Part shown: one piece after another, positions 25,978 to 34,558 of the stretch
Layout of the letters: each line of letters starts with the position of its first letter
Numbering within the stretch: the first letter of the stretch is position 1
Source of the DNA: Blastococcus aurantiacus
Lineage (GTDB): Bacteria > Actinomycetota > Actinomycetes > Mycobacteriales > Geodermatophilaceae
Direction: 5' to 3'
DNA length: 64,000 bases
NCBI RefSeq assembly: GCF_900102425.1
Contig: NZ_FNBT01000005.1
Coordinates: 310,001 to 374,000 of the forward strand
Made by a program: the position numbers and the translations under genes
Notes under the pieces: model-generated
Database searches by the model: none
What the model was told of the DNA's origin: nothing
The model's input: only the letters and a program-made list of their open reading frames with translations

Positions 25978-27234
25978 GTGGGCAGTGATCTGACGGTCAG
26001 CACCGACCCGGCAGAGGTCGGCTTCGACGCCGGACGGCTGGAGCGGCTGGACCGGCGGCTGTCCCGCTGGGTGGACGACGGGCAGCTGCCCGGCTTCCTG
26101 GTCACCGTCGCCCGGCACGGCAAGCTGGTGCACGTCGGCCGCGGGGGCCACCGCGACATGGACGCCGGCCTCCCCGTCGAGGACGACACCCGCTGGCGCA
26201 TCTTCTCGATGACCAAGCCGGTCACCTCGGTCGCGGCGATGATGCTGTACGAGGAGGGGGCCTTCGAGCTCACCGACCCCATCACCAAGTGGCTCCCCGA
26301 GTTCGCCGAGACGCGCGTCTACGTCGCGGGCTCCGCGCAGAAGCCCGTGACCGTCCCGCAGATCGAGCCGATCCGCGTCTGGCACCTGCTCACCCACACC
26401 TCCGGCCTCACCTACGGCTTCCACCACGCCCACCCGGTGGACGCCATCTACCGCGCCATGGGCCACGAGTGGGGCAGCCCGCGCGGCGCGGACTCCGCCG
26501 AGGTCTGCCGGCAGTGGGCCTCGGCCCCGCTGGTCTTCCAGCCGGGCACCGAGTGGAACTACGGCGTGTCCACCGACGTCCTCGGCCGGCTCGTCGAGGT
26601 GATCTCCGGCCAGCCGCTGGACGAGTTCTTCGCCTCCCGCATCTTCGCCCCGCTCGGCATGCAGGACACCTCCTTCGGCCTGCGCCCCGAGGACGACCCC
26701 GAGACGCTGGCCCGCCTGTACCTGGCGACGCCGGGCAAGCCGGGCGGGCCCTCCTCGGGCATGACGTTCAGCGAGGCCATGGACCGGGGCGCCCACCGCA
26801 AGCCCGACTTCCTGTCCGGTGGCGGCGGGCTGGTCTCCACGGCGGGTGACTACCTGCGCTTCGTCGAGATGCTGCGCCGCGGCGGCTCCTACGACGGCGG
26901 GCGCCTGCTCAGCTCGCGGACCATCCGGCACATGCGGACCAACCACCTGCCCGGCAACGCCGACCTGGTGACCTACGGCCGGCCGCTGTTCGCCGAGACG
27001 CCGATGCGCGGGGTCGGCTTCGGCCTGGGCTTCTCGATGGTCCTGGACCCGGCGGCCTACGGCGTGCTGTCCAGCCCGGGTGACTACAGCTGGGGCGGCG
27101 CGGCGTCCACGGCGTTCTACGTCGACCCGGTCGAGGACGTGACGGTGCAGTTCTTCACCCAGCTGCTGCCCTCGAGCACCCTGCCGATCCGCAACTACCT
27201 GCGCCAGCTGGTCAACCAGGCCCTCGTCGATTGA
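25978..27234 (+). CDS. Beta-lactamase-family serine hydrolase
   Basis: This is a 418-residue cytoplasmic-looking enzyme (no signal peptide) of the class C beta-lactamase/esterase fold. The nucleophile is Ser77 in the SxxK motif SMTK, and WNYGVSTDVLG carries the Tyr of the second motif. GDYSWGGAAST corresponds to the third motif in EstB-like esterases. These features favour an esterase over a true beta-lactamase. The GTG start at 25978 has GCGGAGG five bases upstream. Two 22-base palindromes follow its stop. Confidence 0.88.
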   Translation: MGSDLTVSTDPAEVGFDAGRLERLDRRLSRWVDDGQLPGFLVTVARHGKLVHVGRGGHRDMDAGLPVEDDTRWRIFSMTKPVTSVAAMMLYEEGAFELTDPITKWLPEFAETRVYVAGSAQKPVTVPQIEPIRVWHLLTHTSGLTYGFHHAHPVDAIYRAMGHEWGSPRGADSAEVCRQWASAPLVFQPGTEWNYGVSTDVLGRLVEVISGQPLDEFFASRIFAPLGMQDTSFGLRPEDDPETLARLYLATPGKPGGPSSGMTFSEAMDRGAHRKPDFLSGGGGLVSTAGDYLRFVEMLRRGGSYDGGRLLSSRTIRHMRTNHLPGNADLVTYGRPLFAETPMRGVGFGLGFSMVLDPAAYGVLSSPGDYSWGGAASTAFYVDPVEDVTVQFFTQLLPSSTLPIRNYLRQLVNQALVD

Positions 27235-27243
27235 TCCACACCC

Positions 27244-27288
27244 CCGCTTTACCGCGGAAAGGCGGCCCGCCTTTCCGCGGTAAGGCAG
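27244..27288. repeat. Tandem pair of CCGCGG-centred palindromes, mutually inverted
   Basis: Units lie at 27244-27265 and 27267-27288. Here the two units are close to inverted copies of each other (CCGCTTTACCGCGGAAAGG against CCTTTCCGCGGTAAGG), so the pair can fold as one long hairpin of about 45 bases. The array starts 10 bases after the serine hydrolase stop and 23 bases before the next ATG. Confidence 0.88.
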
Positions 27289-27311
27289 GGGGCCCGAGGC
27301 TACGGTCGGCC

Positions 27312-27716
27312 ATGGACATCGACGGACGTCGCCGGCTCTCCCCCGGCTCCACGCTCGTGGCGCTCGGGCTCGGTCACGCGGTGTGGGGTCTCGTGGCGTA
27401 CGGCGAGCCGCTGCGCGACATCGTCCGGGCCGGCGTGGTGCGCGCGGTGGGGGACGGCATCTTCGACACCGAGGACGCCCGCGGCGCCCGCGCGGCCGGC
27501 TTCTGGTTCATGTTCGCCGCGCCGCTGGTGTCCGGCTTCGGCTACCTGACCGAGGCCGCGCTCCGGGCCGGTGACGGCCGCGCCGTGCGGGTCGCCGGCG
27601 GCACCACCCTGGCCCTGGGCGCGATGGGGACCGCCGTCATGCCGCGGTCGGGCTTCCCCGCCGCGGTGCCGATCGGCCTGTGGCTGTTGCGCCGGGGCCG
27701 CGCCCTGGACGCCTGA
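27312..27716 (+). CDS. Small integral membrane protein, DUF6463-like
   Basis: This 134-residue protein has four hydrophobic segments (about 17-35, 60-80, 90-108 and 112-128). Features are GLGHAVWG near the start and ARAAGFWFMFAAPLVSG in the middle, which resemble DUF6463 membrane proteins; that assignment is from memory and tentative. The function is unknown. The ATG is 77 bases after the previous gene, beyond a palindrome pair, and the stop is followed by a triple palindrome. Confidence 0.75.
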   Translation: MDIDGRRRLSPGSTLVALGLGHAVWGLVAYGEPLRDIVRAGVVRAVGDGIFDTEDARGARAAGFWFMFAAPLVSGFGYLTEAALRAGDGRAVRVAGGTTLALGAMGTAVMPRSGFPAAVPIGLWLLRRGRALDA

Positions 27717-27729
27717 CGGACGCCCCACC

Positions 27730-27797
27730 CTGCTTCTCCGCGGAAAAGCAGTCTGCTTTTCCGCGGAAAAGCAGACCGCTTTTCCGCGGAAGAGCGG
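27730..27797. repeat. Triple tandem CCGCGG-centred palindrome array
   Basis: Three 22-base units (27730-27751, 27753-27774, 27776-27797) follow one another with single-base spacers, an exact 23-base period. The middle unit is a perfect palindrome. Flanking CCCACC and GGTGGG can pair around the whole array. It fills the gap between the convergent stops at 27716 and 27804, and is the clearest copy in the window. Confidence 0.92.
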
Positions 27798-27803
27798 GGT
27801 GGG

Positions 27804-28265
27804 TCAGACGTAGCGGCGGTAGACGACGGTGGCGACCATCGCGGGCTTGGTACCGCCCTCGATCTCCATCGTCACACCGAGATTCATCGCGACGCCGCCG
27901 GCGAACGGGGTCGCGGACTCCATGGTGGCGCCGGCCCGCACCCGGGCGCCCACCGGCACCGGCGAGGGGAAGCGCACCTTCTCGGTGCCGTAGTTCACGC
28001 CCATGCTGAAGCCCGTGATCGTGACGATCTGCGGCACGAGCGAGGGCAGCAGCGACAGGGTCAGGTAGCCGTGCGCGATCGGGCCGCCGAAGGGGCTGTG
28101 CTGCTTCGCGCGCTCCGGGTCGACGTGGATCCACTGCTGGTCACCCGTGGCGTCCGCGAACTGCTGGACCTGCTCCTGGGTGATCGTCACCCAGTCGCTG
28201 TAGCCGAGGTGCTGCCCGACCAGGCTCTGCACGCCCTCGACGCCGTCGACGGTGGTCTGCGCCAT
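27804..28265 (-). CDS. MaoC-family enoyl-CoA hydratase
   Basis: This 153-residue single-hotdog protein has the hydratase-2 signature FADATGDQQWIHVDPERAK with active-site Asp and His, followed by IAHGYLTLSL. It resembles small R-specific enoyl-CoA hydratases of actinobacteria that hydrate crotonyl-type enoyl-CoAs. The ATG has a GGAGGGA ribosome site. It is divergent from the FolP2-like gene by about 70 bases and convergent with the DUF6463-like gene. Confidence 0.9.
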   Translation of the reverse strand: MAQTTVDGVEGVQSLVGQHLGYSDWVTITQEQVQQFADATGDQQWIHVDPERAKQHSPFGGPIAHGYLTLSLLPSLVPQIVTITGFSMGVNYGTEKVRFPSPVPVGARVRAGATMESATPFAGGVAMNLGVTMEIEGGTKPAMVATVVYRRYV

Positions 28266-28334
28266 CTGCTCGTCCCTCCACTGGTGTCTGGTTGGCTGAC
28301 TCCACCACACCGGGCGAGCGTGCGGAGGAACGGG

Positions 28335-29195
28335 TTGCTGCGACTGGGTGCGCTGGACGTGCCGGACGGCGCCTTCGTCGTCATGGCGATCGTGAACCGG
28401 ACCCCCGACTCGTTCTACGACCGCGGCGCGACCTTCGAGCTGGCCGCCGCCGTCGAGCGGGTGGACCGGGTGGTCGCCGAGGGCGCGGACATGGTGGACG
28501 TCGGGGGCGTGAAGGCGGCTCCGGGCGAGGACGTGGACGCCGCGGAGGAGATCCGGCGCACCGTCGACCTGGTCGGCGCCATCCGTGCCGCGCACCCGGC
28601 GCTGCCGATCTCGATCGACACCTGGCGCGCGGAGGTGGCGCGGGAGGCCCTCGCGGCAGGCGCGGACATCGTGAACGACGCCTGGGGCGGGGTGGACCCC
28701 GAGCTGGCGGCCGTCGCGGCGGAGACGGGGGCCGGCATCGTCTGCACGCACGCCGGCGGGCTGCCGCCGCGCACCCGCCCGCACCGGGTGCAGTACGACG
28801 ACGTCGTCGCCGACATCGTGGCGCGGACGACGGCGCTCGCCGAGGCGGCCGTGGCGGCGGGGGTCGACCGCGAGCGGGTGCTCATCGATCCCGGGCACGA
28901 CTTCGGCAAGAACACCCGGCACTCGCTGGAGGCGACGCGGCGGCTGGACGAGCTGGTCGCGACCGGCTGGCCGGTGCTCGTGGCGCTGTCGAACAAGGAC
29001 TTCGTCGGGGAGACCCTCGGCGTGCCCCTGGAGGAGCGGCTCACCGGCACCCTGGCGTCGACGGCGGTGAGCGCCTGGCTCGGCGCCCGGGTGTTCCGTG
29101 CCCACGACGTCGCCCCCACCCGGCAGACGCTGGACATGGTGGCCTCGATCCAGGGCACCCGGCCGCCGCTGCGCACCGTCCGCGGCCTCGCCTGA
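28335..29195 (+). CDS. folP2: FolP2-like dihydropteroate synthase homologue
   Basis: This is a TIM-barrel protein of about 286 residues. The N-terminal block VMAIVNRTPDSFYDRGATF and the following VDVGGVKAAPGE match mycobacterial FolP2 rather than the canonical FolP1 form. FolP2 proteins are reported to lack normal dihydropteroate synthase activity, so the role is open. Other DHPS blocks are PISIDTWRAEVA, IVNDAWGG and LIDPGHDFGKNT. The start is uncertain: TTG 28335 lies four bases after GGAGGAA, and a GTG at 28320 is the alternative. No other folate gene is near. Confidence 0.82.
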   Translation: MLRLGALDVPDGAFVVMAIVNRTPDSFYDRGATFELAAAVERVDRVVAEGADMVDVGGVKAAPGEDVDAAEEIRRTVDLVGAIRAAHPALPISIDTWRAEVAREALAAGADIVNDAWGGVDPELAAVAAETGAGIVCTHAGGLPPRTRPHRVQYDDVVADIVARTTALAEAAVAAGVDRERVLIDPGHDFGKNTRHSLEATRRLDELVATGWPVLVALSNKDFVGETLGVPLEERLTGTLASTAVSAWLGARVFRAHDVAPTRQTLDMVASIQGTRPPLRTVRGLA

Positions 29196-29345
29196 GCGTC
29201 ACCACACCCGGGCCCCAGCGGTCGGACCCGCAGCGGGTGGCCGCTCCACGACTCACCGGCGGTGGTCACGGCAGCAGCAACGGGCGCGTGTGACGATGCC
29301 TCGTCGTCCCCTCAGCCACCGCGGCCAGGAGAAACGGAGACCACG

Positions 29346-30539
29346 GTGGTCGAGCCCACTGCGATCAGACCCATGAACCACCGCCTGGAGCTGCTCGACG
29401 TGCTCCGGTTCGTCGCTGCGATGGCGGTGCTCTGCTTCCACTACCTGGTCAGCGGGATCGGCAACGGCAAGGTGGCGACGCTGGACTTCGCCGGCCCGGT
29501 CGACGTCGCGAAGTACGGCTACCTCGGCGTCGACCTGTTCTTCATGATCAGCGGGTTCGTCATCAGCTACTCGGCCCTCGGCCGGACGGCCCGCGAGTTC
29601 GTGGTCGGGCGGGCGGTGCGGCTCTACCCGGCGTTCTGGGTCGCCGTGGCCTTCACCAGTGCCCTCACGCTGGTCATCGGCACCGACCGGCTCGCGGTGA
29701 CCGCCGAGCAGGTCGTCGTCAACCTGACCATGTTCCCCACCGAGCTGGGGCAGTGGGCCGTCGACGGCGTGTACTGGACGTTGCTCTACGAGCTGTACTT
29801 CTACGCCCTGGTGGCGGTCGTGCTGCTCGTCGGCGCGGGGAAGCGCCTGGACCTGGTCCTGGGCACTTGGGCGTTCGTCATGCTCGCCATCCGGCTGCTG
29901 GCGCCCGAACACGCGGAGCACCCGCTCGCCGGCGGCTTCTACGCGCTGTTCGCGGTCGGCGCGATGGTCGCCAGCATCCGGCGGTCAGGCCCCGGCGTCT
30001 TCAACGTCGCCGCCCTGACCGCGGCGGTCCTGGTGGGCTTCCACCACACCATCGTGGACGAGACGGCGAGCCGCGCGGCCAGCACCGGCTTGGAGTACTC
30101 GCAGCCGGTCGTGGCCGCCGTCCTCGTGGTCAGCCTGCTGTCGGTCCTGAGCACGTGCCTGCCGGCGGTGGCCCGTCTGCGTCTCCGGCACGCCGCCCTG
30201 CTCGGCGCGCTGACGTACCCCGTCTACCTGATCCACGCCCACTTCGGTTACATGGTGTTCTCCCGGTTCGGGACCGAGGAGAACCGGTGGTGGCTGTTCG
30301 CCGGTCAGGTCGTCGCGGTGCTGGGCATCGCCTGGCTCATCCACGTCGCCGTCGAGCGACGCAGCTTCTGGCGACCGGCCTTCGACCGGACCCTGGGAGT
30401 CGTCGTGGGGGCGCCGGCCGCCCTCGTGGACGTGCTGCGACACCCGGCCACGCCGCCGGCAGCGACGGCCCCCGCCGAGCCCGCCGAGGCGACCGCCCGC
30501 GGGGACGCCCCTGCGCTGACCGGCGGGCCCACTCGCTAG
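29346..30539 (+). CDS. Acyltransferase 3 family membrane protein (OafA/YrhL-like)
   Basis: This 397-residue multispanning protein has about ten helices. The family signature RLELLDVLRFVAAMAVLCFH at the start carries the conserved Arg and His used in acyl transfer. GVDLFFMISGFVISYSALGR follows, and VYWTLLYELYFY matches the WxLxxE block. Such enzymes O-acylate surface or secreted glycans. The C-terminal 50 residues are a Pro/Ala-rich cytoplasmic tail. The GTG at 29346 follows a GGAGA site; ATG 29373 is the alternative. A hotdog thioesterase gene follows 10 bases on. Confidence 0.88.
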   Translation: MVEPTAIRPMNHRLELLDVLRFVAAMAVLCFHYLVSGIGNGKVATLDFAGPVDVAKYGYLGVDLFFMISGFVISYSALGRTAREFVVGRAVRLYPAFWVAVAFTSALTLVIGTDRLAVTAEQVVVNLTMFPTELGQWAVDGVYWTLLYELYFYALVAVVLLVGAGKRLDLVLGTWAFVMLAIRLLAPEHAEHPLAGGFYALFAVGAMVASIRRSGPGVFNVAALTAAVLVGFHHTIVDETASRAASTGLEYSQPVVAAVLVVSLLSVLSTCLPAVARLRLRHAALLGALTYPVYLIHAHFGYMVFSRFGTEENRWWLFAGQVVAVLGIAWLIHVAVERRSFWRPAFDRTLGVVVGAPAALVDVLRHPATPPAATAPAEPAEATARGDAPALTGGPTR

Positions 30540-30549
30540 CTTCGCTCCC

Positions 30550-30975
30550 ATGTCCGCCACGGGATACCTGACCGCCGACGAGCTCAACGACCTCCTCCCG
30601 GGCACTTTCCCCGGGCTGCTGGGCATCGTCGTCGACACCCACGAGCCGGGCCGGCTGACCTCGCACCTCGACGTCCGCCCGGAGCTGCTGGCCCCGAACG
30701 GCTACCTGCACGCGGGCACCGTGGTCACCCTCGCCGACACCAGCTGCGGACTGCCCACGCGCGCGCTGCTGCCCGAGGGGTCCTCCGGGTTCACCACCAT
30801 CGAGCTGAAGAGCAACCACCTGAGCACCGCACGGGAGGGCCGCATCACCTGCGAGGCCACCGTCGCCCATGCCGGGCGGACGACGCAGGTCTGGGACGCC
30901 GTGGTGCGCAACGCGGAGTCCGGGAAGACGATCGCCCTGTTCCGCTGCACCCAGTCGGTGCTCTGGCCCCGCTAG
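30550..30975 (+). CDS. PaaI-type hotdog thioesterase
   Basis: This is a 141-residue hotdog-fold protein with the PaaI-like block GYLHAGTVVTLADTSCGLPT, where His and Asp are the usual active-site positions, and IELKSNHLSTAREG in the second half. The family hydrolyses short acyl-CoA or aryl-CoA thioesters. The start is an ATG 10 bases after the acyltransferase stop, so they are probably co-transcribed. The acyl-CoA ligase downstream makes a thioester-salvage context likely (inference). Confidence 0.88.
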   Translation: MSATGYLTADELNDLLPGTFPGLLGIVVDTHEPGRLTSHLDVRPELLAPNGYLHAGTVVTLADTSCGLPTRALLPEGSSGFTTIELKSNHLSTAREGRITCEATVAHAGRTTQVWDAVVRNAESGKTIALFRCTQSVLWPR

Positions 30976-31062
30976 ACGCCGCGATGCCGCGGCCAGCCCC
31001 CTGGTGACGGCCGACACGCCGGATGTGAGACTGGCGCCACACCAGCATCGAGGAGGAACCCC

Positions 31063-32658
31063 GTGGCACTGGCCAGCCCGTTTCCGGACGTAGAGATCCC
31101 GAACAAGTCGGTCCCCGAGGCCGTCCTGGCAGCAGGCCGGGAGCGACCCGACGCACCCGCACTCATCGACGGCCTCAAGGGCGACGTCATCACCCACGGG
31201 CAGCTGGCCCAGTACGTCGACCGGGTCGCCGCGAACCTCCACGCCCGGGGCCTGCGCAAGGGCGACGTCGTCGCCGTCTTCTGCCCCAACACCCAGTGGT
31301 TCCCCGTGGTCTTCCACGGCATCGCGGCCGCGGGCTGCGTCATGAGCCCGATCAACTCGCTCTACACGCCCGACGAGATCGCCTTCCAGCTCAAGGACTC
31401 GGGCGCCAAGATCCTGATCACCATCTCGATGTTCCTCGACCGGGCCACGGCCGCGGCCGAGAAGTCGCCCGTCGACGAGATCGTCGTGCTCGACGGCGCC
31501 GAGGGGCACGCCAACCTGTTCGACCTGCTGGGCGCCGATGCGCCGAGCGTGCAGGTGGACATCGACCCCGCCGAGGACCTGGTCACCCTGCCGTACTCCA
31601 GCGGCACCACGGGCCTGCCGAAGGGCGTCATGCTCACCCACCGCAACCTGGTGGCGAACGTGACGCAGTGCCTGCCGCTGCTCAAGACGGGCGCGGACGA
31701 GCGGATCATCGCCGTCCTGCCGTTCTTCCACATCTACGGCCTGACCGTGCTGATGAACCAGGGCCTGGCACTCGGCGGCACGGTGGTGACGCTCCCCCGG
31801 TTCGAGCTCGAGGACTTCCTCCGCACGATCCAGGACCACAAGATCACCCGCGCGTTCGTCGCCCCGCCCATCCTGCTGGCGCTGGCCAAGCACCCGCTGG
31901 TCGACCAGTACGACCTCAGCTCGCTCCAGTCGATCCTGTCCGGCGCCGCCCCGCTCGACGAGCAGCTGGCGCTGGCCGTCGAGCAGCGGCTGCGGGCGAA
32001 GGGCGGCTCCGTCACGGTGGCCCAGGGCTACGGCATGACCGAGCTGTCCCCGGTCTCGCACACCACCCCCGACCCCGACGCGATGCCGCCGGGCTTCTCC
32101 GGCGAGGTGCCCAAGGGCTCGGTCGGCTTCGCCATCCCCAACACCGAGTGCCGGCTGATCGACCCGAGCACGGGCGAGGACGCCGCACCGGGCGAGCGCG
32201 GTGAGCTGTGGGTGCGCGGGCCGCAGGTGATGAAGGGCTACCTCAACAACGAGGAGGCCACCCGCTCGACGGTCGACGCCGAGGGCTGGCTGCACACCGG
32301 CGACGTCGCGATCGTGGACGACAACGGCATCTACACCGTCGTCGACCGGGTCAAGGAGCTGATCAAGTACAAGGGCTACCAGGTGGCCCCGGCCGAGCTC
32401 GAGGCCGTGCTGATCAACCATCCGGAGATCGCCGACGCCGCCGTCATCGGCGTGCCGGACAAGGAGAGCGGCGAGGAGCTGCCGAAGGCATTCGTCGTCC
32501 GCGCCCAGGGCTCGGAGCTCACCGAGGACGCCGTCATGGCCTACATGGGCGAGAAGGTCGCGCCGCACAAGAAGATCCGGTTCGTGGAGTTCATCGACCA
32601 GGTGCCGAAGTCCTCGGCCGGCAAGATCCTCCGCAAGGAGCTCAAGGCCCGCGCCTGA
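31063..32658 (+). CDS. 4-coumarate-CoA-ligase-like acyl/aryl-CoA synthetase
   Basis: This 531-residue adenylate-forming enzyme activates a carboxylic acid as the acyl-AMP and then the acyl-CoA. Core motifs are intact: P-loop YSSGTTGLPKGVMLTHRN, QGYGMTELSPVS, ELWVRGPQVMKGYLN, GWLHTGDVA and, at the C-terminus, PKSSAGKILRKEL with the catalytic lysine. The overall layout matches plant-type 4CL and related fatty-acyl-CoA synthetases; the exact acid is unknown. The GTG start has AGGAGGAAC five bases upstream. Confidence 0.92.
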   Translation: MALASPFPDVEIPNKSVPEAVLAAGRERPDAPALIDGLKGDVITHGQLAQYVDRVAANLHARGLRKGDVVAVFCPNTQWFPVVFHGIAAAGCVMSPINSLYTPDEIAFQLKDSGAKILITISMFLDRATAAAEKSPVDEIVVLDGAEGHANLFDLLGADAPSVQVDIDPAEDLVTLPYSSGTTGLPKGVMLTHRNLVANVTQCLPLLKTGADERIIAVLPFFHIYGLTVLMNQGLALGGTVVTLPRFELEDFLRTIQDHKITRAFVAPPILLALAKHPLVDQYDLSSLQSILSGAAPLDEQLALAVEQRLRAKGGSVTVAQGYGMTELSPVSHTTPDPDAMPPGFSGEVPKGSVGFAIPNTECRLIDPSTGEDAAPGERGELWVRGPQVMKGYLNNEEATRSTVDAEGWLHTGDVAIVDDNGIYTVVDRVKELIKYKGYQVAPAELEAVLINHPEIADAAVIGVPDKESGEELPKAFVVRAQGSELTEDAVMAYMGEKVAPHKKIRFVEFIDQVPKSSAGKILRKELKARA

Positions 32659-32765
32659 CCGGAGTGCACCGGGGCGTCCTCCGGGGTACTGGACGACGAC
32701 GACCGGAACCCGGCCGCCGCGAATCCCGCGGCGGCCGGGCCCCGGATGACGTGAGGACCTCCCCG

Positions 32766-33416
32766 ATGCTCCCGCTCTACTGGCTCACGGTCCAGACGGT
32801 CGGCACGGCCATCCGCGGCGGATGGCGACCCGAGGTCAGCGGACTGGAGCACGTCCCGGCCGACGGTGGCGTGGTCCTCGCGTCGAACCACCTCTCCTTC
32901 GCCGACCAGCTGTTCCTCGGCGCGGTGATCCCCCGCCACGTCGCCTTCTGGGGCAAGAAGGAGTACTTCACCGGCACCGGGCCCCGCGGCGCGCTCAACC
33001 GCGGCCTGATGCACGGGCTGGGCGTCATCCCGGTCAACCGGGCCGGCGGGGCGGCGTCGGACGCGGCGTTCGAGTCCGCGGTGCCGGTGCTCGCCCGCGG
33101 CGGGATGGTGGCGGTGTTCCCGGAGGGGACGCGCTCCCCGGACGGGCGGCTCTACCGGGGCCGTACCGGTGCCCTCCGGCTCGCCCAGAGCTGCGGGGTC
33201 CCCGTCGTCCCGGTCGGGATCTCCGGCACCGACGAGGTGCAGCCCCGGGACCTGCTGGGCCGCCACCGGCCCCGCGTGGCGATCAACTTCGGCCCGCAGA
33301 TCGACGTCGCCGGCGCGGACGTGCGCACCGCCACCGACGCCCTGATGGCGTCGATCCAGCGGCTCAGCGGCCAGGAGTACGTGCCGCGCTACGCCGAGAA
33401 GAAGAAGGCCGCCTGA
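32766..33416 (+). CDS. 1-acyl-sn-glycerol-3-phosphate acyltransferase (PlsC family)
   Basis: This 216-residue membrane-associated acyltransferase has all diagnostic blocks: NHLSFADQ (catalytic HX4D), the GALNRGLMHGLGVIPVNR region, VFPEGTRSPDGRLYRGRTG and VPVVPVGISGTDE. It places the second acyl chain in phospholipid synthesis, or acylates a related acceptor. The ATG is preferred over a GTG five codons upstream. It follows the acyl-CoA synthetase by 107 bases on the same strand and ends 1 base before the convergent AraC gene. Confidence 0.92.
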   Translation: MLPLYWLTVQTVGTAIRGGWRPEVSGLEHVPADGGVVLASNHLSFADQLFLGAVIPRHVAFWGKKEYFTGTGPRGALNRGLMHGLGVIPVNRAGGAASDAAFESAVPVLARGGMVAVFPEGTRSPDGRLYRGRTGALRLAQSCGVPVVPVGISGTDEVQPRDLLGRHRPRVAINFGPQIDVAGADVRTATDALMASIQRLSGQEYVPRYAEKKKAA

Positions 33417-33417
33417 G

Positions 33418-34407
33418 CTACACCCGCGAGGTCGCCGACCGGGCGTCCTCCCCCACCGTGGCGGGCCTGCCCCGCGCGGCCACCGGTGGGATCCCGGTCA
33501 CCCGCCGGTAGGCGCGGGAGAACGCCGCCTCCGAGTCGTAGCCCAGCCGGCGGGCCACCTCTCCCACCCGGGCTCCGCGGCCCAGCTCGACGGTGGCCAG
33601 GTGCATCCGCCACCGGGTGACGTAGCGCAGCGCCGGTTCCCCGGCGAGCTCGGTGAAGCGGGCGGCGAAGGTCGACCGCGACATCCGCGACTCGCGGGCG
33701 AGGCGCTCGAGGGTCCACGGCGCGCCGGGATCGCGGTGCACCAGCGCGACCGCCCGCCCCACCTGCGGATCCCGCAGCGCCCGCAGCCAGCCCGGGCCCG
33801 TCGCACCGGTCTCCAGCCAGCCGCGGATCGCCTGAATCACCACGACGTCGGCCAGCCGGGTCACCACCGCCTCGGCGCCGGGCCGGTCGTGCCGCACCTC
33901 GTCGGTGATCATCCCCAGCAGCACCGACAGCCAGCCGCCGCGTGCCGCGTTCCCGGCATCGATCAGCAGGACCGGCGGCAGCAGGTCGAGCAGGTGCGCA
34001 GCCCCGGGTCGTTCGGGTTGCAGGACGCCGCAGACCAGCTGCGTCGCCGCACCCCCGCCATCGAGGCGGAGCACCGAGTAGTGCTCTGCGAGGTAGTCCT
34101 GCGGGAGCAGGTCGGCTCGGCCGGTGATCGCGGCGCCCGGGCCGCTGCGCAGCAGGTGACCCCTTCCGTGCGGGACCAGCGCCAGATCACCGGCGCTCAG
34201 CGCGTGCACCTCGCCATCCACCTCGAGCAGGCAGCTGCCCTCGGTGATCACGTGGAAGGTCATGCAGGCGTCCAGCGCGGGCATCTCCACGCCCCACGGG
34301 GCCGTGCCGTCGGCGCGCGAGTAGAACGTGCCGCGCATCCGCAGGTCGCCGAGCACCCCGCCGAGCGGGTCGACCGGCTCCCAGGGGATGACCGGCTGCG
34401 CGTCCAT
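33418..34407 (-). CDS. AraC-family regulator with cupin sensor
   Basis: This 329-residue protein has an N-terminal cupin_6-type half (MTFHVITEGSCLLEVDGEVH and then LSAGDLALVPHGRGHLL) and a C-terminal double helix-turn-helix domain (LERLARESRMSRSTFAARF, and ARRLGYDSEAAFSRAYRRVT). It is divergent from a NAD(P)-binding oxidoreductase gene 151 bases away. Regulators of this type commonly activate the divergent reductase in response to small electrophiles, so that gene is the likely target (inference). Confidence 0.9.
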   Translation of the reverse strand: MDAQPVIPWEPVDPLGGVLGDLRMRGTFYSRADGTAPWGVEMPALDACMTFHVITEGSCLLEVDGEVHALSAGDLALVPHGRGHLLRSGPGAAITGRADLLPQDYLAEHYSVLRLDGGGAATQLVCGVLQPERPGAAHLLDLLPPVLLIDAGNAARGGWLSVLLGMITDEVRHDRPGAEAVVTRLADVVVIQAIRGWLETGATGPGWLRALRDPQVGRAVALVHRDPGAPWTLERLARESRMSRSTFAARFTELAGEPALRYVTRWRMHLATVELGRGARVGEVARRLGYDSEAAFSRAYRRVTGIPPVAARGRPATVGEDARSATSRV

Positions 34408-34558
34408 GACGCCATCCTGCTGCGTCGGCTGCGTCCGTCCACCCGCGCGGGACGAACGGTCATGCTTTCGGGATCTGCGGCCATTCTGCGCACCGTCCGT
34501 CCGCGCCACGGTGGATCCCGTCGGCAGCCGCCGGCGACCACCGGAAGAGGAGCAGGTC

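Noticed and set aside
25978..27234. Calling the serine hydrolase a true beta-lactamase resistance gene
   Set aside because: There is no signal peptide, the second motif lacks Tyr-x-Asn and the third is WGG instead of KTG, which is the esterase pattern.
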